This document shows positions 45,572 to 54,144 of a stretch of 64,000 nucleotides of DNA, one piece after another (within the stretch, counting starts at the first letter, position 1; each line of letters opens with the position of its first letter). The notes under the pieces are model-generated. The model saw only the letters and a program-made list of their open reading frames with translations. It did no database searches and was not told the DNA's origin. Source of the DNA: Bacteroidales bacterium (lineage in GTDB: Bacteria; Bacteroidota; Bacteroidia; Bacteroidales; UBA932); contig JAGBHM010000017.1 in NCBI GenBank assembly GCA_017935505.1, forward strand, positions 62,001-126,000, given 5' to 3'. A program made the translations under genes and the position numbers.

Positions 45572-47725
45572 CTACTCGTCTTTCTCTTCTGCCTCGTAAG
45601 CTTTAAGAAGCTTGTCTTGAACATCAGCAGGAACTTGTTGATACTCTGCAAATTCCATTGTAAATGTTGCTCTGCCTGAAGTCAAAGAGCTCAAAGTTGT
45701 AGAGTATTTGTAAAGCTCTGCAAGAGGAACACGTGCTTTAAGAACCTCAAATCCTTTCACACTGTTCATACCCTCAATCATTGCACGACGGTTCTGAAGA
45801 TCACTCATAACATCACCCATGCAGTCGCTAGGTACAAGAACCTCTACGTTGTAGATAGGCTCCATAATCTTTGGACCTGCCTTCTTGAAGGCCTCTTTGA
45901 ATGCGTTGCGGGCTGCAAGTTTAAATGCCATCTCATTTGAATCAACCGGGTGCATCTTACCGTCATATACATAAACTCTGATATCACGTGCGTATGATCC
46001 TGTAAGAGGGCCCTCGTTCATCTTCTCCATGATACCTTTAAGGATTGCTGGCATGAAGCGTGCGTCAATTGCACCACCTACGATACAGTTGTAGTACTCA
46101 AGTTTGCCACCCCACTCAAGTGGATACTCCTCTTTGCCTTTAACGTTGAGAATCATCTCCTGTCCGTCAACTTTGAATTTGTTGTTCTCAGGTGCTCCTT
46201 CATAGTAAGGCTCAATCAGAATATGTACCTCACCGAACTGGCCTGCACCACCCGACTGTTTCTTGTGGCGGTAATCTGCAGTGGCAACTTTGGTAATGGT
46301 TTCACGGTATGGAATTTTTGGAGCAAACAGATCAACCTCAATCTTATTGGTGTTGGTAAGCTGCCATTTGAGGATGTTGATATGGTGCTCGCCCTGTCCG
46401 CTGATGATAGTCTGTTTCAACTCTTTTGAGTACTCTACGATAATTGTAGGATCCTCTGCATTTGCCTTGTTGAGCAACTCTCCCAATTTCTCCTCATCTT
46501 TCTCAACTTTAGCCTTGATGGCTGTTCTGAATTTAGGTGCAGGGAACTGGGTAGGAACAAATGCATATTCACAGTTAGGAGCACAAAGAGTCTGACCGGT
46601 CTTCACCGATTTGAGTTTTACAGTACAAGCGATATCTCCGGCAAGAACTTCTGTAACTTTCTCCCTCTTCTTTCCAGCTACTGCATAAATCTGTGCAATT
46701 CTCTCTTTTGCACCAGTCTCCGGATTTACAACATCCATACCCTCAGTAAGTTTTCCGCTCATTACTTTGAAGTATGAAACGTCGCCCAAGTGCTGCTCCT
46801 GAGCTGTTTTGTATACGAAAATGGCTGTAGGGCCGTTTGAATCAACTTTAACAGTGTTTCCATCTTTGAGCTCGTTCTCAATCTTGTCAGGAGTGATGCC
46901 GGCATTGATGGTGAACTCCATAATTCTCTTTACGCCAATATCTTTCTTCGCAGACAAGCAGAATACAGGAAGGATATCACCCAACTGCATACCAACTTTC
47001 ATACCTGCTCTGATCTCATCCTCTGTCAATACACCTTTATCGAAGAATGTCTCCATCAAAGTCTCATCATTCTCTGCAGACATCTCTACCAACTGCTGAT
47101 GAAGCTCCTGTGCCTCCTCTTTATACTCGTCCGGAATTTCGAATGACTCTCTTGTACCGTTCTCATCTTTGAACTTGTACATTTTCATCTTTAGAACATC
47201 GATGAATGTGTCAAACTCGGTACCAGGGTTAACTGGATATTGAACCAATACAACTTTGTTTCCGAAAGTCTGTTTTAGAGAGTCGATGGTTGCATGCCAA
47301 TCCTGTTTCTCATGATCCAGCTGGTTTACAGCAATGATAAGCGGTTTCTTATGAGCAACAGCGTGGCGAGCGAAGATCTCTGTACCAACCTCAACACCTT
47401 GAGTTGCATTTACAAGAAGGATACCGTTCTCAGCAACAGAGAAAGCTGAGTAAACACCACCTACGAAGTCATCAGAACCCGGGGTATCTATAATGTTGAA
47501 TTTGGTATCAAGAAATTCAGTATATAATAGTGTTGAATATATTGAACGCTGATAAATCTGCTCAATCTCAGTGTTGTCACTGATTGTATTTTTTGCCTCA
47601 ATGCTTCCCCTTCTGTCTATAACTTTACCTTCAAACATCATGGTTTCCGCAAGCGTGGTCTTTCCCGACTTAGAGCTTCCCAAAAGCACCACATTCCTCA
47701 CATTTTGTGTATTATAAGTCTTCAT
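45572..47725 (-). CDS. EF-G paralog (EF-G2) without GTPase catalytic residues
   Basis: A 717-residue EF-G homolog with all five EF-G domains (G domain 1-270; domain II with the GDIACTVKLKSVKTGQTLC region; III-V with HHINILKWQL and SGGAGQFGEVHI). The G domain is degenerate: P-loop GSSKSGKT (16-23) in place of AHIDAGKT, the switch I RGITI motif is missing (QRSIYSTLL instead), the G3 motif is DTPGSDDF (80-87) with Ser in place of the catalytic His, and G4 is NQLD. This matches Bacteroides EF-G2, which was reported to translocate without GTP hydrolysis and to support gut colonisation during carbon limitation. The normal fusA is not in this window. Confidence 0.95.
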   Translation of the reverse strand: MKTYNTQNVRNVVLLGSSKSGKTTLAETMMFEGKVIDRRGSIEAKNTISDNTEIEQIYQRSIYSTLLYTEFLDTKFNIIDTPGSDDFVGGVYSAFSVAENGILLVNATQGVEVGTEIFARHAVAHKKPLIIAVNQLDHEKQDWHATIDSLKQTFGNKVVLVQYPVNPGTEFDTFIDVLKMKMYKFKDENGTRESFEIPDEYKEEAQELHQQLVEMSAENDETLMETFFDKGVLTEDEIRAGMKVGMQLGDILPVFCLSAKKDIGVKRIMEFTINAGITPDKIENELKDGNTVKVDSNGPTAIFVYKTAQEQHLGDVSYFKVMSGKLTEGMDVVNPETGAKERIAQIYAVAGKKREKVTEVLAGDIACTVKLKSVKTGQTLCAPNCEYAFVPTQFPAPKFRTAIKAKVEKDEEKLGELLNKANAEDPTIIVEYSKELKQTIISGQGEHHINILKWQLTNTNKIEVDLFAPKIPYRETITKVATADYRHKKQSGGAGQFGEVHILIEPYYEGAPENNKFKVDGQEMILNVKGKEEYPLEWGGKLEYYNCIVGGAIDARFMPAILKGIMEKMNEGPLTGSYARDIRVYVYDGKMHPVDSNEMAFKLAARNAFKEAFKKAGPKIMEPIYNVEVLVPSDCMGDVMSDLQNRRAMIEGMNSVKGFEVLKARVPLAELYKYSTTLSSLTSGRATFTMEFAEYQQVPADVQDKLLKAYEAEEKDE

Positions 47726-47804
47726 TTGGATTAAATATTTTAAGTGTGTTTTTAACTGATTTGTCCCTCAAGTGTTTATAAAAAGTCCTCAATAAAAGGA
47801 ATTC

Positions 47805-47812
47805 CAAATTTA
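47805..47812 (-). promoter_or_regulatory. -7 box for EF-G2
   Basis: Minus-strand TAAATTTG fits TAnnTTTG, 80 bases before the EF-G2 ATG at 47725. This leaves a leader of about 73 bases, long for this window. Confidence 0.6.
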
Positions 47813-47870
47813 TAAAAAAATATTTGATAAAACAACACAGTGAATTTTTGGAGGGGAAACATCTTTGAAT

Positions 47871-47885
47871 ACAACCATTGGTTGT
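47871..47885. repeat. 15-bp palindrome between EF-G2 and the XRE regulator
   Basis: ACAACCA-T-TGGTTGT is a perfect inverted repeat with one central base, located between the divergent promoters of EF-G2 and the XRE-type regulator. ACAA-N7-TTGT is the kind of operator used by many XRE/phage-repressor-like proteins. A second inverted repeat, CATATA-gttgtt-TATATG at 47897-47914, overlaps the expected -33 region of the XRE gene. Confidence 0.6.
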
Positions 47886-47930
47886 AAAATGCGGCACATA
47901 TAGTTGTTTATATGGTGCGGTTTATTGGTT

Positions 47931-47938
47931 TAGCTTTG
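47931..47938 (+). promoter_or_regulatory. -7 box for the XRE regulator, next to its ATG
   Basis: TAGCTTTG fits TAnnTTTG with six bases (CAACAT) before the ATG at 47945; it argues for this start and for a leaderless mRNA. Confidence 0.65.
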
Positions 47939-47944
47939 CAACAT

Positions 47945-48337
47945 ATGGATAACAAGTCATTAAAAGAGAACATTTACAAGAGGAGGAAGGAGTTGGGACT
48001 CTCTCAAGAATGTGTTGCAGAGCAGGTTGACATATCGCTGAATGCATACATAAAAATTGAGAAAGGCCCTACAAAAATCTTCAATCCCAAGATTGTAAAG
48101 ATTGCGGAGGCTCTTGACACAACCCCTGAAGCCCTTATCTTCGGCTCTGTTATCAGAATGGACAAGCAAGCTGAAATTTGTGAAAATCTCAAGCAGTATT
48201 ACAACTCCAGAATAAATGAATACAAAGCTCTGGTTGAGAGCAAAGATCTCTTCATCAAACGCCTGGATGAGATGATAAATGACAAGAACGAGATAATCGC
48301 CTCGCTCAGGAGGATTATTGAGGAGTCCGGGAAATAG
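47945..48337 (+). CDS. XRE-family DNA-binding protein with C-terminal coiled coil
   Basis: A 130-residue protein. Residues 1-65 form a helix-turn-helix of the XRE type ([35 protein letters not shown]), followed by [14 protein letters not shown] and a long Glu/Lys-rich helix to the end that looks like a coiled coil ([34 protein letters not shown]). An upstream in-frame ATG at 47912 would add 11 residues but lies before the promoter box, so 47945 is used. Divergent from EF-G2 across a palindrome; autoregulation or control of EF-G2 is possible. Target unknown. Confidence 0.88.
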   Translation: MDNKSLKENIYKRRKELGLSQECVAEQVDISLNAYIKIEKGPTKIFNPKIVKIAEALDTTPEALIFGSVIRMDKQAEICENLKQYYNSRINEYKALVESKDLFIKRLDEMINDKNEIIASLRRIIEESGK

Positions 48338-48356
48338 AATACACGCAAAATATCAT

Positions 48357-48364
48357 TACCTTTG
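48357..48364 (+). promoter_or_regulatory. -7 box for rnhB
   Basis: TACCTTTG fits TAnnTTTG, 23 bases before the rnhB ATG at 48388. Confidence 0.6.
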
Positions 48365-48387
48365 TTCCTCCCAATAACAGCAGGAAT

Positions 48388-48996
48388 ATGCGTAATATCT
48401 CTCTTTTACAATATGCCGACCCTACACTTGTTGAGGCCGGTTGTGATGAAGCCGGCCGCGGCTGTCTTGCAGGCCCTGTCTTTGCAGCGGCAGTAATTCT
48501 TCCCAAAGATTTCTATCATCCTCTGCTCAATGATTCAAAACAGCTTACAGCCTCGCAAAGGGAGAAATTGCGTCCGATTATAGAGAGTAATGCCATCTCC
48601 TGGGGTGTTGCTGCAATTTCCCCGCAGGAGATAGATGAACTTAATATACTCAGGGCCTCGATAACCGGCATGCACAGGGCTCTGGATATGCTCTCTGTAA
48701 GACCGGAGTCAATACTTGTTGATGGAAACAGATTCTACAAATACCATGATATTCCGCACACTTGCGTTGTAAAGGGTGATGGCAAATATGCCTCAATCGC
48801 GGCTGCATCAATTCTTGCAAAGACGCATCGTGACGAATATATGCTCTCTCTGGCAAAGGAGTATCCTCAATATGGCTGGGAGAAGAATATGGCATACCCC
48901 ACAAAACAGCACCGGATGGCCATAAAGGAGTTTGGAATAACACCACATCACAGGCTGAGCTACAGACTTGTTGATGATGAGCCTACATTGTTCTGA
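48388..48996 (+). CDS. rnhB: Ribonuclease HII
   Basis: Cuts RNA in RNA-DNA hybrids and removes single ribonucleotides from DNA. 202 residues. Active-site carboxylates are visible in [15 protein letters not shown] (Asp, Glu), in ILVDGNRF (Asp) and near the KTHRDEYM segment (Asp); [15 protein letters not shown] is a family signature. Own promoter upstream and own promoter for the next gene downstream make it a monocistronic unit. Confidence 0.97.
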   Translation: MRNISLLQYADPTLVEAGCDEAGRGCLAGPVFAAAVILPKDFYHPLLNDSKQLTASQREKLRPIIESNAISWGVAAISPQEIDELNILRASITGMHRALDMLSVRPESILVDGNRFYKYHDIPHTCVVKGDGKYASIAAASILAKTHRDEYMLSLAKEYPQYGWEKNMAYPTKQHRMAIKEFGITPHHRLSYRLVDDEPTLF

Positions 48997-49012
48997 AAAA
49001 GAAAAAATCATT

Positions 49013-49020
49013 TAAATTTG
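49013..49020 (+). promoter_or_regulatory. -7 box for the GT2 gene and downstream genes
   Basis: TAAATTTG fits TAnnTTTG, 28 bases before the ATG at 49049. Confidence 0.6.
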
Positions 49021-49048
49021 TAGTTTAGCAGGAATATAGTGCAATACA

Positions 49049-50053
49049 ATGAGCATGCAACAACCTTTATTTTCCATAATAATTCCAGTATACAACAGGC
49101 CTGATGAGGTGCAGGAACTCCTTGAGAGCCTCGAAAAGCAGACTGTCAAGAATTTTGAGGTGATAATAGTGGAAGACGGCTCTGTCGAGAAGTGCAAAGA
49201 GAAGACAGAGAGATACAAAGCCACTGCCATACACTATTACTATAAGGAGAATGGGGGGCCTGCTGCAGCACGCAATTTTGGAGTGGAGAGGGCTTCGGGC
49301 AAATGGATTATCTTCTTTGACTCAGACTGTATAATTCCAGAAAACTATATAGCAGAAGCGGTCTGCGAACTTGAGAGGCAGGAGTGCCAGCTGTTTGGCG
49401 GAGCAGATCGTTCACACCCCTCATTTACACCACTGCAGAAGGCTATAGATTACTCCATGACCTCGATAATTACCACCGGTGGAATCCGTGGCAATAAAAA
49501 GAGTGCAGACAAATTCTATCCACGCACATTCAATATGGGCATAAGGAGAGATGTTTTTGAGCAGATTGGAGGCTTCTCAAACATGCGTTTTGGAGAAGAT
49601 GTCGATTTCAGCTATAAAGTAAAAGAGGGTGGATACAGCAGCCGTTTTTTTCCGCAGGCATGGGTTTACCATAAAAGAAGAAATACATTCAGGACATTCT
49701 TCAAACAGGTGTTCAATTCAGGTATAGCGCGCATACACCTTACCAGGCGTCATCCTGGTTCGCTTAAGATTGTACACATGCTGCCATCTGCCTTTGTGGC
49801 CGGATCCATACTGCTTCTGATTGGGGCGGTACTCTTTACACCTGTGTTCCTTCTTCCGCTGCTATTGCTTGCACTGCTGCTCTTTACAGATGCCAGCATA
49901 AGAAAAAGATCGGTCAGGACAGGCATGCTTGCGGTAGCCGCATCATTTGTTCAGCTGTCGGGATATGGATTGGGAATGATTTCAGGATTTTGGAATATAT
50001 CGGTGTTGGGCAGAGGTGATTATGCGGCATTTGTAAAGAATTTCTACAGATAA
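49049..50053 (+). CDS. Glycosyltransferase family 2, membrane-anchored
   Basis: A 334-residue GT-A glycosyltransferase. LFSIIIPVYNRPDEVQELLESLEKQT and VIIVEDGS (donor binding), GPAAARNFGVERASGKWIIFFDSDC (DxD-like DSD metal site) and the later RFGEDVDFSYKVKEGGY (catalytic ED). Two hydrophobic helices near the C-terminus (about 250-290, FVAGSILLLIGAVLFTPVFLLPLLLLALLLF) anchor it in the inner membrane. Likely adds a sugar to a lipid-linked envelope glycan. It begins a run with a LolD-like ATPase 15 bases downstream. Confidence 0.93.
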   Translation: MSMQQPLFSIIIPVYNRPDEVQELLESLEKQTVKNFEVIIVEDGSVEKCKEKTERYKATAIHYYYKENGGPAAARNFGVERASGKWIIFFDSDCIIPENYIAEAVCELERQECQLFGGADRSHPSFTPLQKAIDYSMTSIITTGGIRGNKKSADKFYPRTFNMGIRRDVFEQIGGFSNMRFGEDVDFSYKVKEGGYSSRFFPQAWVYHKRRNTFRTFFKQVFNSGIARIHLTRRHPGSLKIVHMLPSAFVAGSILLLIGAVLFTPVFLLPLLLLALLLFTDASIRKRSVRTGMLAVAASFVQLSGYGLGMISGFWNISVLGRGDYAAFVKNFYR

Positions 50054-50068
50054 TAACTTCCGGATAGT

Positions 50069-50761
50069 ATGAAAGAGATGATAGTTTGTAATAATGTGTC
50101 AAAGTCGTTCGGACAGCTCCAGGTGCTGAAAGGGTTGGATTTCTCAGCAAGCGAAGGAGAAGTTGTGGGCATTGTAGGTGCAAGCGGAGCCGGCAAATCA
50201 ACTTTTTTGCAGATTATGGGCACTCTGATGAAACCCGACAGTGGCAGCATAATAATAGATGGAACCGATGTCTGCACTCTGAAAGGTGATACATTGTCTG
50301 ATTTCAGGAACAGAAAGATAGGCTTTGTATTCCAGTTCCACCACCTGCTTCCTGAGTTTACCGCGCTGGAGAATGTGATGATGCCTGCATTGATTGCAAA
50401 ATCCGGAAAAAGCAGGGGGAGCATATGGTACAAAAAGGATGACCGGCAGATAAAGGAGCAGGCAATGCATCTGTTGTCTGAACTTGGCCTAGGTGAGAGG
50501 GCAAGCCACAAACCATCTGAACTGAGTGGTGGAGAGCAGCAGCGTGTGGCTATAGCAAGGGCCTTGATAAACAGGCCTGCAGTACTTTTTGCCGATGAAC
50601 CTTCAGGAAATCTCGACAGTGTTACAAAAGATGAACTGCACAACCTCTTCTTTTCACTCAGGGAGAAATATGGCCAGACTATAATAATTGTGACCCACGA
50701 CAACGAATTGGCGCAGCGTTGCGACAGGGTTGTGGAGATGAAGGATGGCCGTTTCCTATAA
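50069..50761 (+). CDS. ABC transporter ATP-binding protein (LolD-like)
   Basis: A 230-residue ATPase of the LolD/MacB group. Walker [11 protein letters not shown]-loop [19 protein letters not shown] (typical for LolD), signature [15 protein letters not shown], Walker [13 protein letters not shown] and H-loop VTHDNE. In LolCDE it powers release of lipoproteins from the inner membrane. No permease gene is adjacent, so it would pair with LolC/E-type permeases elsewhere. The trmN6 start lies 15 bases after its stop. Confidence 0.92.
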   Translation: MKEMIVCNNVSKSFGQLQVLKGLDFSASEGEVVGIVGASGAGKSTFLQIMGTLMKPDSGSIIIDGTDVCTLKGDTLSDFRNRKIGFVFQFHHLLPEFTALENVMMPALIAKSGKSRGSIWYKKDDRQIKEQAMHLLSELGLGERASHKPSELSGGEQQRVAIARALINRPAVLFADEPSGNLDSVTKDELHNLFFSLREKYGQTIIIVTHDNELAQRCDRVVEMKDGRFL

Positions 50762-50775
50762 AAAGATCTGCAGCC

Positions 50776-51555
50776 ATGTCTTGTTTCAGATTTAAGAAAT
50801 TTACTGTGGAGCAGAGCCGCTCTGCAATGAAGGTAAACACCGACGGTGTCCTGCTGGGAGCTTGGATGAACATTCTGGAGACCGACAGGCTTCTGCTTGA
50901 TGTGGGGACGGGCAGTGGCGTGATAGCCCTTATGGCAGCACAGAGGATTGCTGAGTATGGAAAAGAGGGAATTGTGATAAGGGGTATAGATATCGATGAG
51001 GGCTCTGTTGCGGATGCCTTGGAAAATTTCTCAAACTCTCCATGGAGTATACAGTCGGGGAGAGGCAATATTGGTCTGGAAGCAAGGTTATCTCCGTTCC
51101 AGGAGGTCAAGGAGCGGATATCCTCTGAAAAATATGATCTAATATTCTCCAATCCTCCCTATTTTATAAATTCGCTTAAATCGACAGATGCCGCCAAATC
51201 CGGAGCCCGGCATACCGATACTTTAGGGCAGGGGGAGATTTTGCGCTGGTCTGAGGAGCTGCTTTCAGAGAATGGACGGCTCGCCCTGATACTTCCATCT
51301 GCAGAGGCCGGGGAGTTTGTGAGGAAGACGGAATTTCTTATTGAAAATAAAAAAGATGGTGAGCCAAAACTGCATCTTTCGAGGCTCTGTAAGGTGAGGA
51401 CACTGGAGTCCAAACCCGACAGACGCTGGATGATGGAGTTTGTCTTCACCAATAAAACACCTGAACTGGAGCTGTCGCAGCTCACAATCCAGACAGCCGG
51501 AGACTACACCGCCCAATACAGGCAGCTTACCAGTGATTTCTATCTCAATTTCTGA
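50776..51555 (+). CDS. trmN6: tRNA1(Val) (adenine(37)-N6)-methyltransferase-like protein
   Basis: A 259-residue SAM-dependent methyltransferase of the YfiC/TrmN6 group, expected to methylate A37 of tRNA-Val. Seen: FRFKKFTVEQSRSAMKVNTDGVLLGAWM, SAM motif I LLDVGTGSGVIALMAAQR, and the N6-adenine catalytic NPPY in FSNPPYFINS. The in-frame ATG at 50719 lies inside the ABC gene; 50776 gives the normal family start. Converges with the Spy-like gene with just one base between the two stop codons; no terminator is seen there. Confidence 0.93.
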   Translation: MSCFRFKKFTVEQSRSAMKVNTDGVLLGAWMNILETDRLLLDVGTGSGVIALMAAQRIAEYGKEGIVIRGIDIDEGSVADALENFSNSPWSIQSGRGNIGLEARLSPFQEVKERISSEKYDLIFSNPPYFINSLKSTDAAKSGARHTDTLGQGEILRWSEELLSENGRLALILPSAEAGEFVRKTEFLIENKKDGEPKLHLSRLCKVRTLESKPDRRWMMEFVFTNKTPELELSQLTIQTAGDYTAQYRQLTSDFYLNF

Positions 51556-51556
51556 A

Positions 51557-52066
51557 TTATTTGCTCTCCTTATGAGGATGGTGGCGGAGCTGTTTTATAA
51601 GCATGCGCCTGAATTTCTCCTCAGCATAGAGGATCTTTGCAGCCTTTTTGACAGGAATGATCTTCAGGAACTTGTCGAAATAATCGCTCATAAGTTCTCC
51701 CTCAACGGTATAATTTGCCAGATAGATGTCGGAGAGCTTCTTTATCTCTGAATCACCTTTCTCCGGTTGTGATTCCAAAGCGTTCTTCAGATTTTTTAGA
51801 GCTTCCATTGTCTCCTTGCGAGCTTTTCCTCTCTCATTCCACAATTCGTTATAGAGTGGCCAGAACTTTTCCGCTTCCTGAGGTGTAAGCTGTAGTTCAG
51901 CCGTAAAGAATGCAATCTTCTGCATCTGTATCTCCTCGTAGGATGGATGTTGTGGTTGAGGATGGCCAGCCTTGCCGCCATCGGCGCGGAGCTCCTGGAT
52001 ATTGCCCGACAGCAATACCAGCAGAGCTACAATGATAAATGAAAATTTATAATTCAGATTCTTCAT
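51557..52066 (-). CDS. Periplasmic Spy/CpxP-like helical protein
   Basis: A 169-residue exported protein: signal peptide about 1-28 (FSFIIVALLVLLSGNIQELRA), a His/Pro-rich stretch, then a helical body with KIAFFTAELQLTPQEAEKFWPLYNELWNERGKARKE. The LTPQEAEKFWPLY pattern is like the LTxxQ motif of Spy/CpxP and of small metal- or stress-sensing periplasmic proteins. It ends in a basic, His-rich tail (LRHHPHKES). It is the third gene after an ECF sigma factor and its putative anti-sigma factor, so a role as envelope-stress sensor or chaperone is likely. Family call is moderate. Confidence 0.75.
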   Translation of the reverse strand: MKNLNYKFSFIIVALLVLLSGNIQELRADGGKAGHPQPQHPSYEEIQMQKIAFFTAELQLTPQEAEKFWPLYNELWNERGKARKETMEALKNLKNALESQPEKGDSEIKKLSDIYLANYTVEGELMSDYFDKFLKIIPVKKAAKILYAEEKFRRMLIKQLRHHPHKESK

Positions 52067-52076
52067 GATTTCTCGT

Positions 52077-52553
52077 TTATTCTAAAGATGCCAATGTTGA
52101 GATGGAAATATTGGAATCTATCAGGTACTGTTCTATTTGTTCTTTATTTATAGATAATGTATCGGGCATGTTTGGATACTCCTCTATCTCTTCTGCTGTT
52201 TCAATGATTGGAGAGTTACCCATAATCTTTGTTATCAACTCATCAATGGAAGAGTCCCCTTCAAGTGATGCATAGGTTACAGTCTCTTCTTCCTGGTCAA
52301 GGGTTCCTGTAAGATACATTGCACCATAGCCAAACCCGAATACGATGCCAAAGAGACTGGCCAAGGCAATGCTTGTTTTGAAGAAGGCCAGCACAGGATT
52401 GGAACCTGTCTCCTCTTTGTGGATTCTCCTATGCACAGCATCCTCCACCGATGCAAAATAATTGTCGGGCAAAGTGTATGGATTTTCCCTAAGATATTCC
52501 TTGTGGAGAATATCATCTTTTTCAAGTCCGTTCATATTTCTCTTTTCACTCAT
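52077..52553 (-). CDS. Putative anti-sigma factor, single-pass membrane protein
   Basis: A 158-residue protein: 70-residue cytoplasmic part starting MSEKRNMNGLEKDD with NPYTLPDNYFASVEDAVHRRI (a motif common in small Bacteroidota anti-sigma proteins), one membrane helix (about 70-92, IALASLFGIVFGFGYGAMYL), and an acidic periplasmic tail of about 65 residues ending in Ser/Ile-rich sequence. It lies 63 bases after the ECF sigma gene and 10 bases before the Spy-like gene, the order expected for a sigma/anti-sigma/sensor cassette. Function rests on topology and context; no database family recognised with certainty. Confidence 0.72.
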   Translation of the reverse strand: MSEKRNMNGLEKDDILHKEYLRENPYTLPDNYFASVEDAVHRRIHKEETGSNPVLAFFKTSIALASLFGIVFGFGYGAMYLTGTLDQEEETVTYASLEGDSSIDELITKIMGNSPIIETAEEIEEYPNMPDTLSINKEQIEQYLIDSNISISTLASLE

Positions 52554-52616
52554 ACAGGGAGATTTTTATCTATTTGACTGTCAATTTGGGAAAAGGATTA
52601 ATCAGAGATGTATAAT

Positions 52617-53165
52617 TTATTCAAATTCATTTTCAAGTTCTGCCTTTATTTTATGATAGGCATGGTGGTATGAGGCCTTCAAGGCCCCTACGGAAGTATT
52701 CATAATCTCTGAGATATCCTCATATTTCATCTGCTGGAAGTATCTCAAGTTGAAGACAGCCCTCTGTTTGTCAGGCAATTTAATGATAGCCTTCTGCAGT
52801 GCGAGCTGCAGCTTGTCTCCATTGAAATATTTGTCGGACTGAAGTTTGTTTTCCAGAACACTGTCGTAGTCACTTAAAGAGAGGAAACTGCTCAATCTTT
52901 TACGTTTGAGGAATGTGAGAGTTTCATTGGTGGCAATTCTATAGATCCATGTGTAGAGTTTAGATTCCTCCCTGAATGTAGGGAGATTCTGCCATATTTT
53001 TACGAGGGTAGACTGCAAAAGATCATTGGCATCATCATGGGAGCATGTAAGCTTCCTGATGTGCCAATATAATCTTTCGCTATACTTACGCACAAGTAGG
53101 TTAAAGGCATATTCCTGCTTGCCTTCCTGTTTGTAAATCTCTAGAATATCTTTGTCTTCCGGCAT
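52617..53165 (-). CDS. ECF RNA polymerase sigma factor
   Basis: A 182-residue ECF sigma factor. Region 2 is clear (YAFNLLVRKYSERLYWHIRKLTCSHDDANDLLQSTLVKIWQNL, then LYTWIYRIATNETLTFLKRK), region 4 too (LPDKQRAVFNLRYFQQMKYEDISEIMNTSVGALKASYHHAYHKI). It differs from the SusCD-type sigma at 7583 and belongs with a small membrane anti-sigma and a Spy-like protein downstream. It starts directly after the transketolase C-subunit stop, with no intergenic base, so it may be read from that transcript as well. Confidence 0.93.
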   Translation of the reverse strand: MPEDKDILEIYKQEGKQEYAFNLLVRKYSERLYWHIRKLTCSHDDANDLLQSTLVKIWQNLPTFREESKLYTWIYRIATNETLTFLKRKRLSSFLSLSDYDSVLENKLQSDKYFNGDKLQLALQKAIIKLPDKQRAVFNLRYFQQMKYEDISEIMNTSVGALKASYHHAYHKIKAELENEFE

Positions 53166-54119
53166 CTATTTTCTTGCAATGGCTTTTTTTGCAGCCTCTA
53201 CAATGTGCTCTGCGTCCAGTCCATATGCTTTCATCAAAGCAGAAGGTGTGCCACTCTGTCCGAATTTGTCGTTTATTGCAACAAACTCAACAGGTGCAGG
53301 AGTGTTTGCAGCAAGTGTGCTGGCAATGCTTTCTCCCATACCTCCTGCTATGAAATGCTCCTCTGCACATACCACAGCGCGGGTTTTGGCTACAGATTCT
53401 AAGACTGCCTCAACATCCAAAGGTTTAATTGTATGTATGTTTATAACCTCTGCGTTGATGCCCTCCTGCTCAAGAGCCTCTGCTGCCTGGATAGCCTCCC
53501 AAACCAAATGACCGGTTGCGAAGATTGTAACATCTTTTCCATCAATCAATTTAAGAGCTTTGCCTATCTCAAATTTCTGGTCTTCAGGAGTAAAGTTAGG
53601 AACTCCAGGTCTTCCGAAGCGCAAGTATACAGGTCCGTTATAGTTTCCGGCAGCAATGGTTGCTGCTTTTGTCTGGTTGTAGTCGCAAGGGTTGATTACA
53701 ACCATGTTCGGAAGCATCTTCATCAGACCTATATCCTCAAGAATCTGATGGGTTGCACCATCCTCTCCCAATGTAATTCCGGCATGTGAAGCTGCAATCT
53801 TCACATTTGTCTCAGAATAAGCTACAGACTGGCGGATCTGGTCGTAAACCCTACCTGTCACGAAAGCTGCGAATGATCCTACAAACGGAATTTTTCCGCT
53901 GAGAGCCAAACCTGAGCCAACACCTATCATATTGGCCTCTGCAATACCGGCCTGGAAGAATCTCTCCGGAAACTCTTTTGCAAAAGCATCCATTTTCAGG
54001 GAACCGGTAAGATCTGCACACAAGGCAACAACATTTTCATTCTGTTTGCCTAACTCAAATAAACCGGCACCAAAGCCTGATCTTGTATCTTTGTTGCCGG
54101 TGTTAGTAAATTTTTCCAT
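53166..54119 (-). CDS. Transketolase, C-terminal subunit
   Basis: A 317-residue protein with the pyrimidine-binding and C-terminal domains of transketolase (pentose phosphate pathway, transfers two-carbon ketol units with thiamine diphosphate). Seen: DTRSGFGAGLFELGKQNENVVALCADLTGS, RFFQAGIAEANMIGVGSGLALSG (catalytic Glu in GIAEANM), THQILEDIGLMKMLPNM and a C-terminal GHLVWEAIQAAEALEQEGI. It must join the N-terminal subunit encoded at 55541-56389. The ATG at 54119 is used; upstream codon at 54131 is TTG. Two envelope genes lie between the halves. Confidence 0.96.
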   Translation of the reverse strand: MEKFTNTGNKDTRSGFGAGLFELGKQNENVVALCADLTGSLKMDAFAKEFPERFFQAGIAEANMIGVGSGLALSGKIPFVGSFAAFVTGRVYDQIRQSVAYSETNVKIAASHAGITLGEDGATHQILEDIGLMKMLPNMVVINPCDYNQTKAATIAAGNYNGPVYLRFGRPGVPNFTPEDQKFEIGKALKLIDGKDVTIFATGHLVWEAIQAAEALEQEGINAEVINIHTIKPLDVEAVLESVAKTRAVVCAEEHFIAGGMGESIASTLAANTPAPVEFVAINDKFGQSGTPSALMKAYGLDAEHIVEAAKKAIARK

Positions 54120-54144
54120 ATAGTTTTTCAAGTGTGTTTTATCG

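Noticed and set aside
45572..47725. EF-G2 as a decaying fusA pseudogene
   Set aside because: The frame is intact over 717 codons, domains II-V are conserved and codon use is good; the changed G motifs match a known functional paralog group.
47912..47944. Upstream ATG of the XRE regulator adding 11 residues
   Set aside because: It precedes the TAGCTTTG box that predicts the mRNA start at about 47944; family proteins start near [10 protein letters not shown].
25698..50761. Pairing of the MacB-type permease (25698) with the LolD-like ATPase (50069) as one transporter
   Set aside because: They are 23 kb apart and in separate transcripts; only the general family relation supports it.
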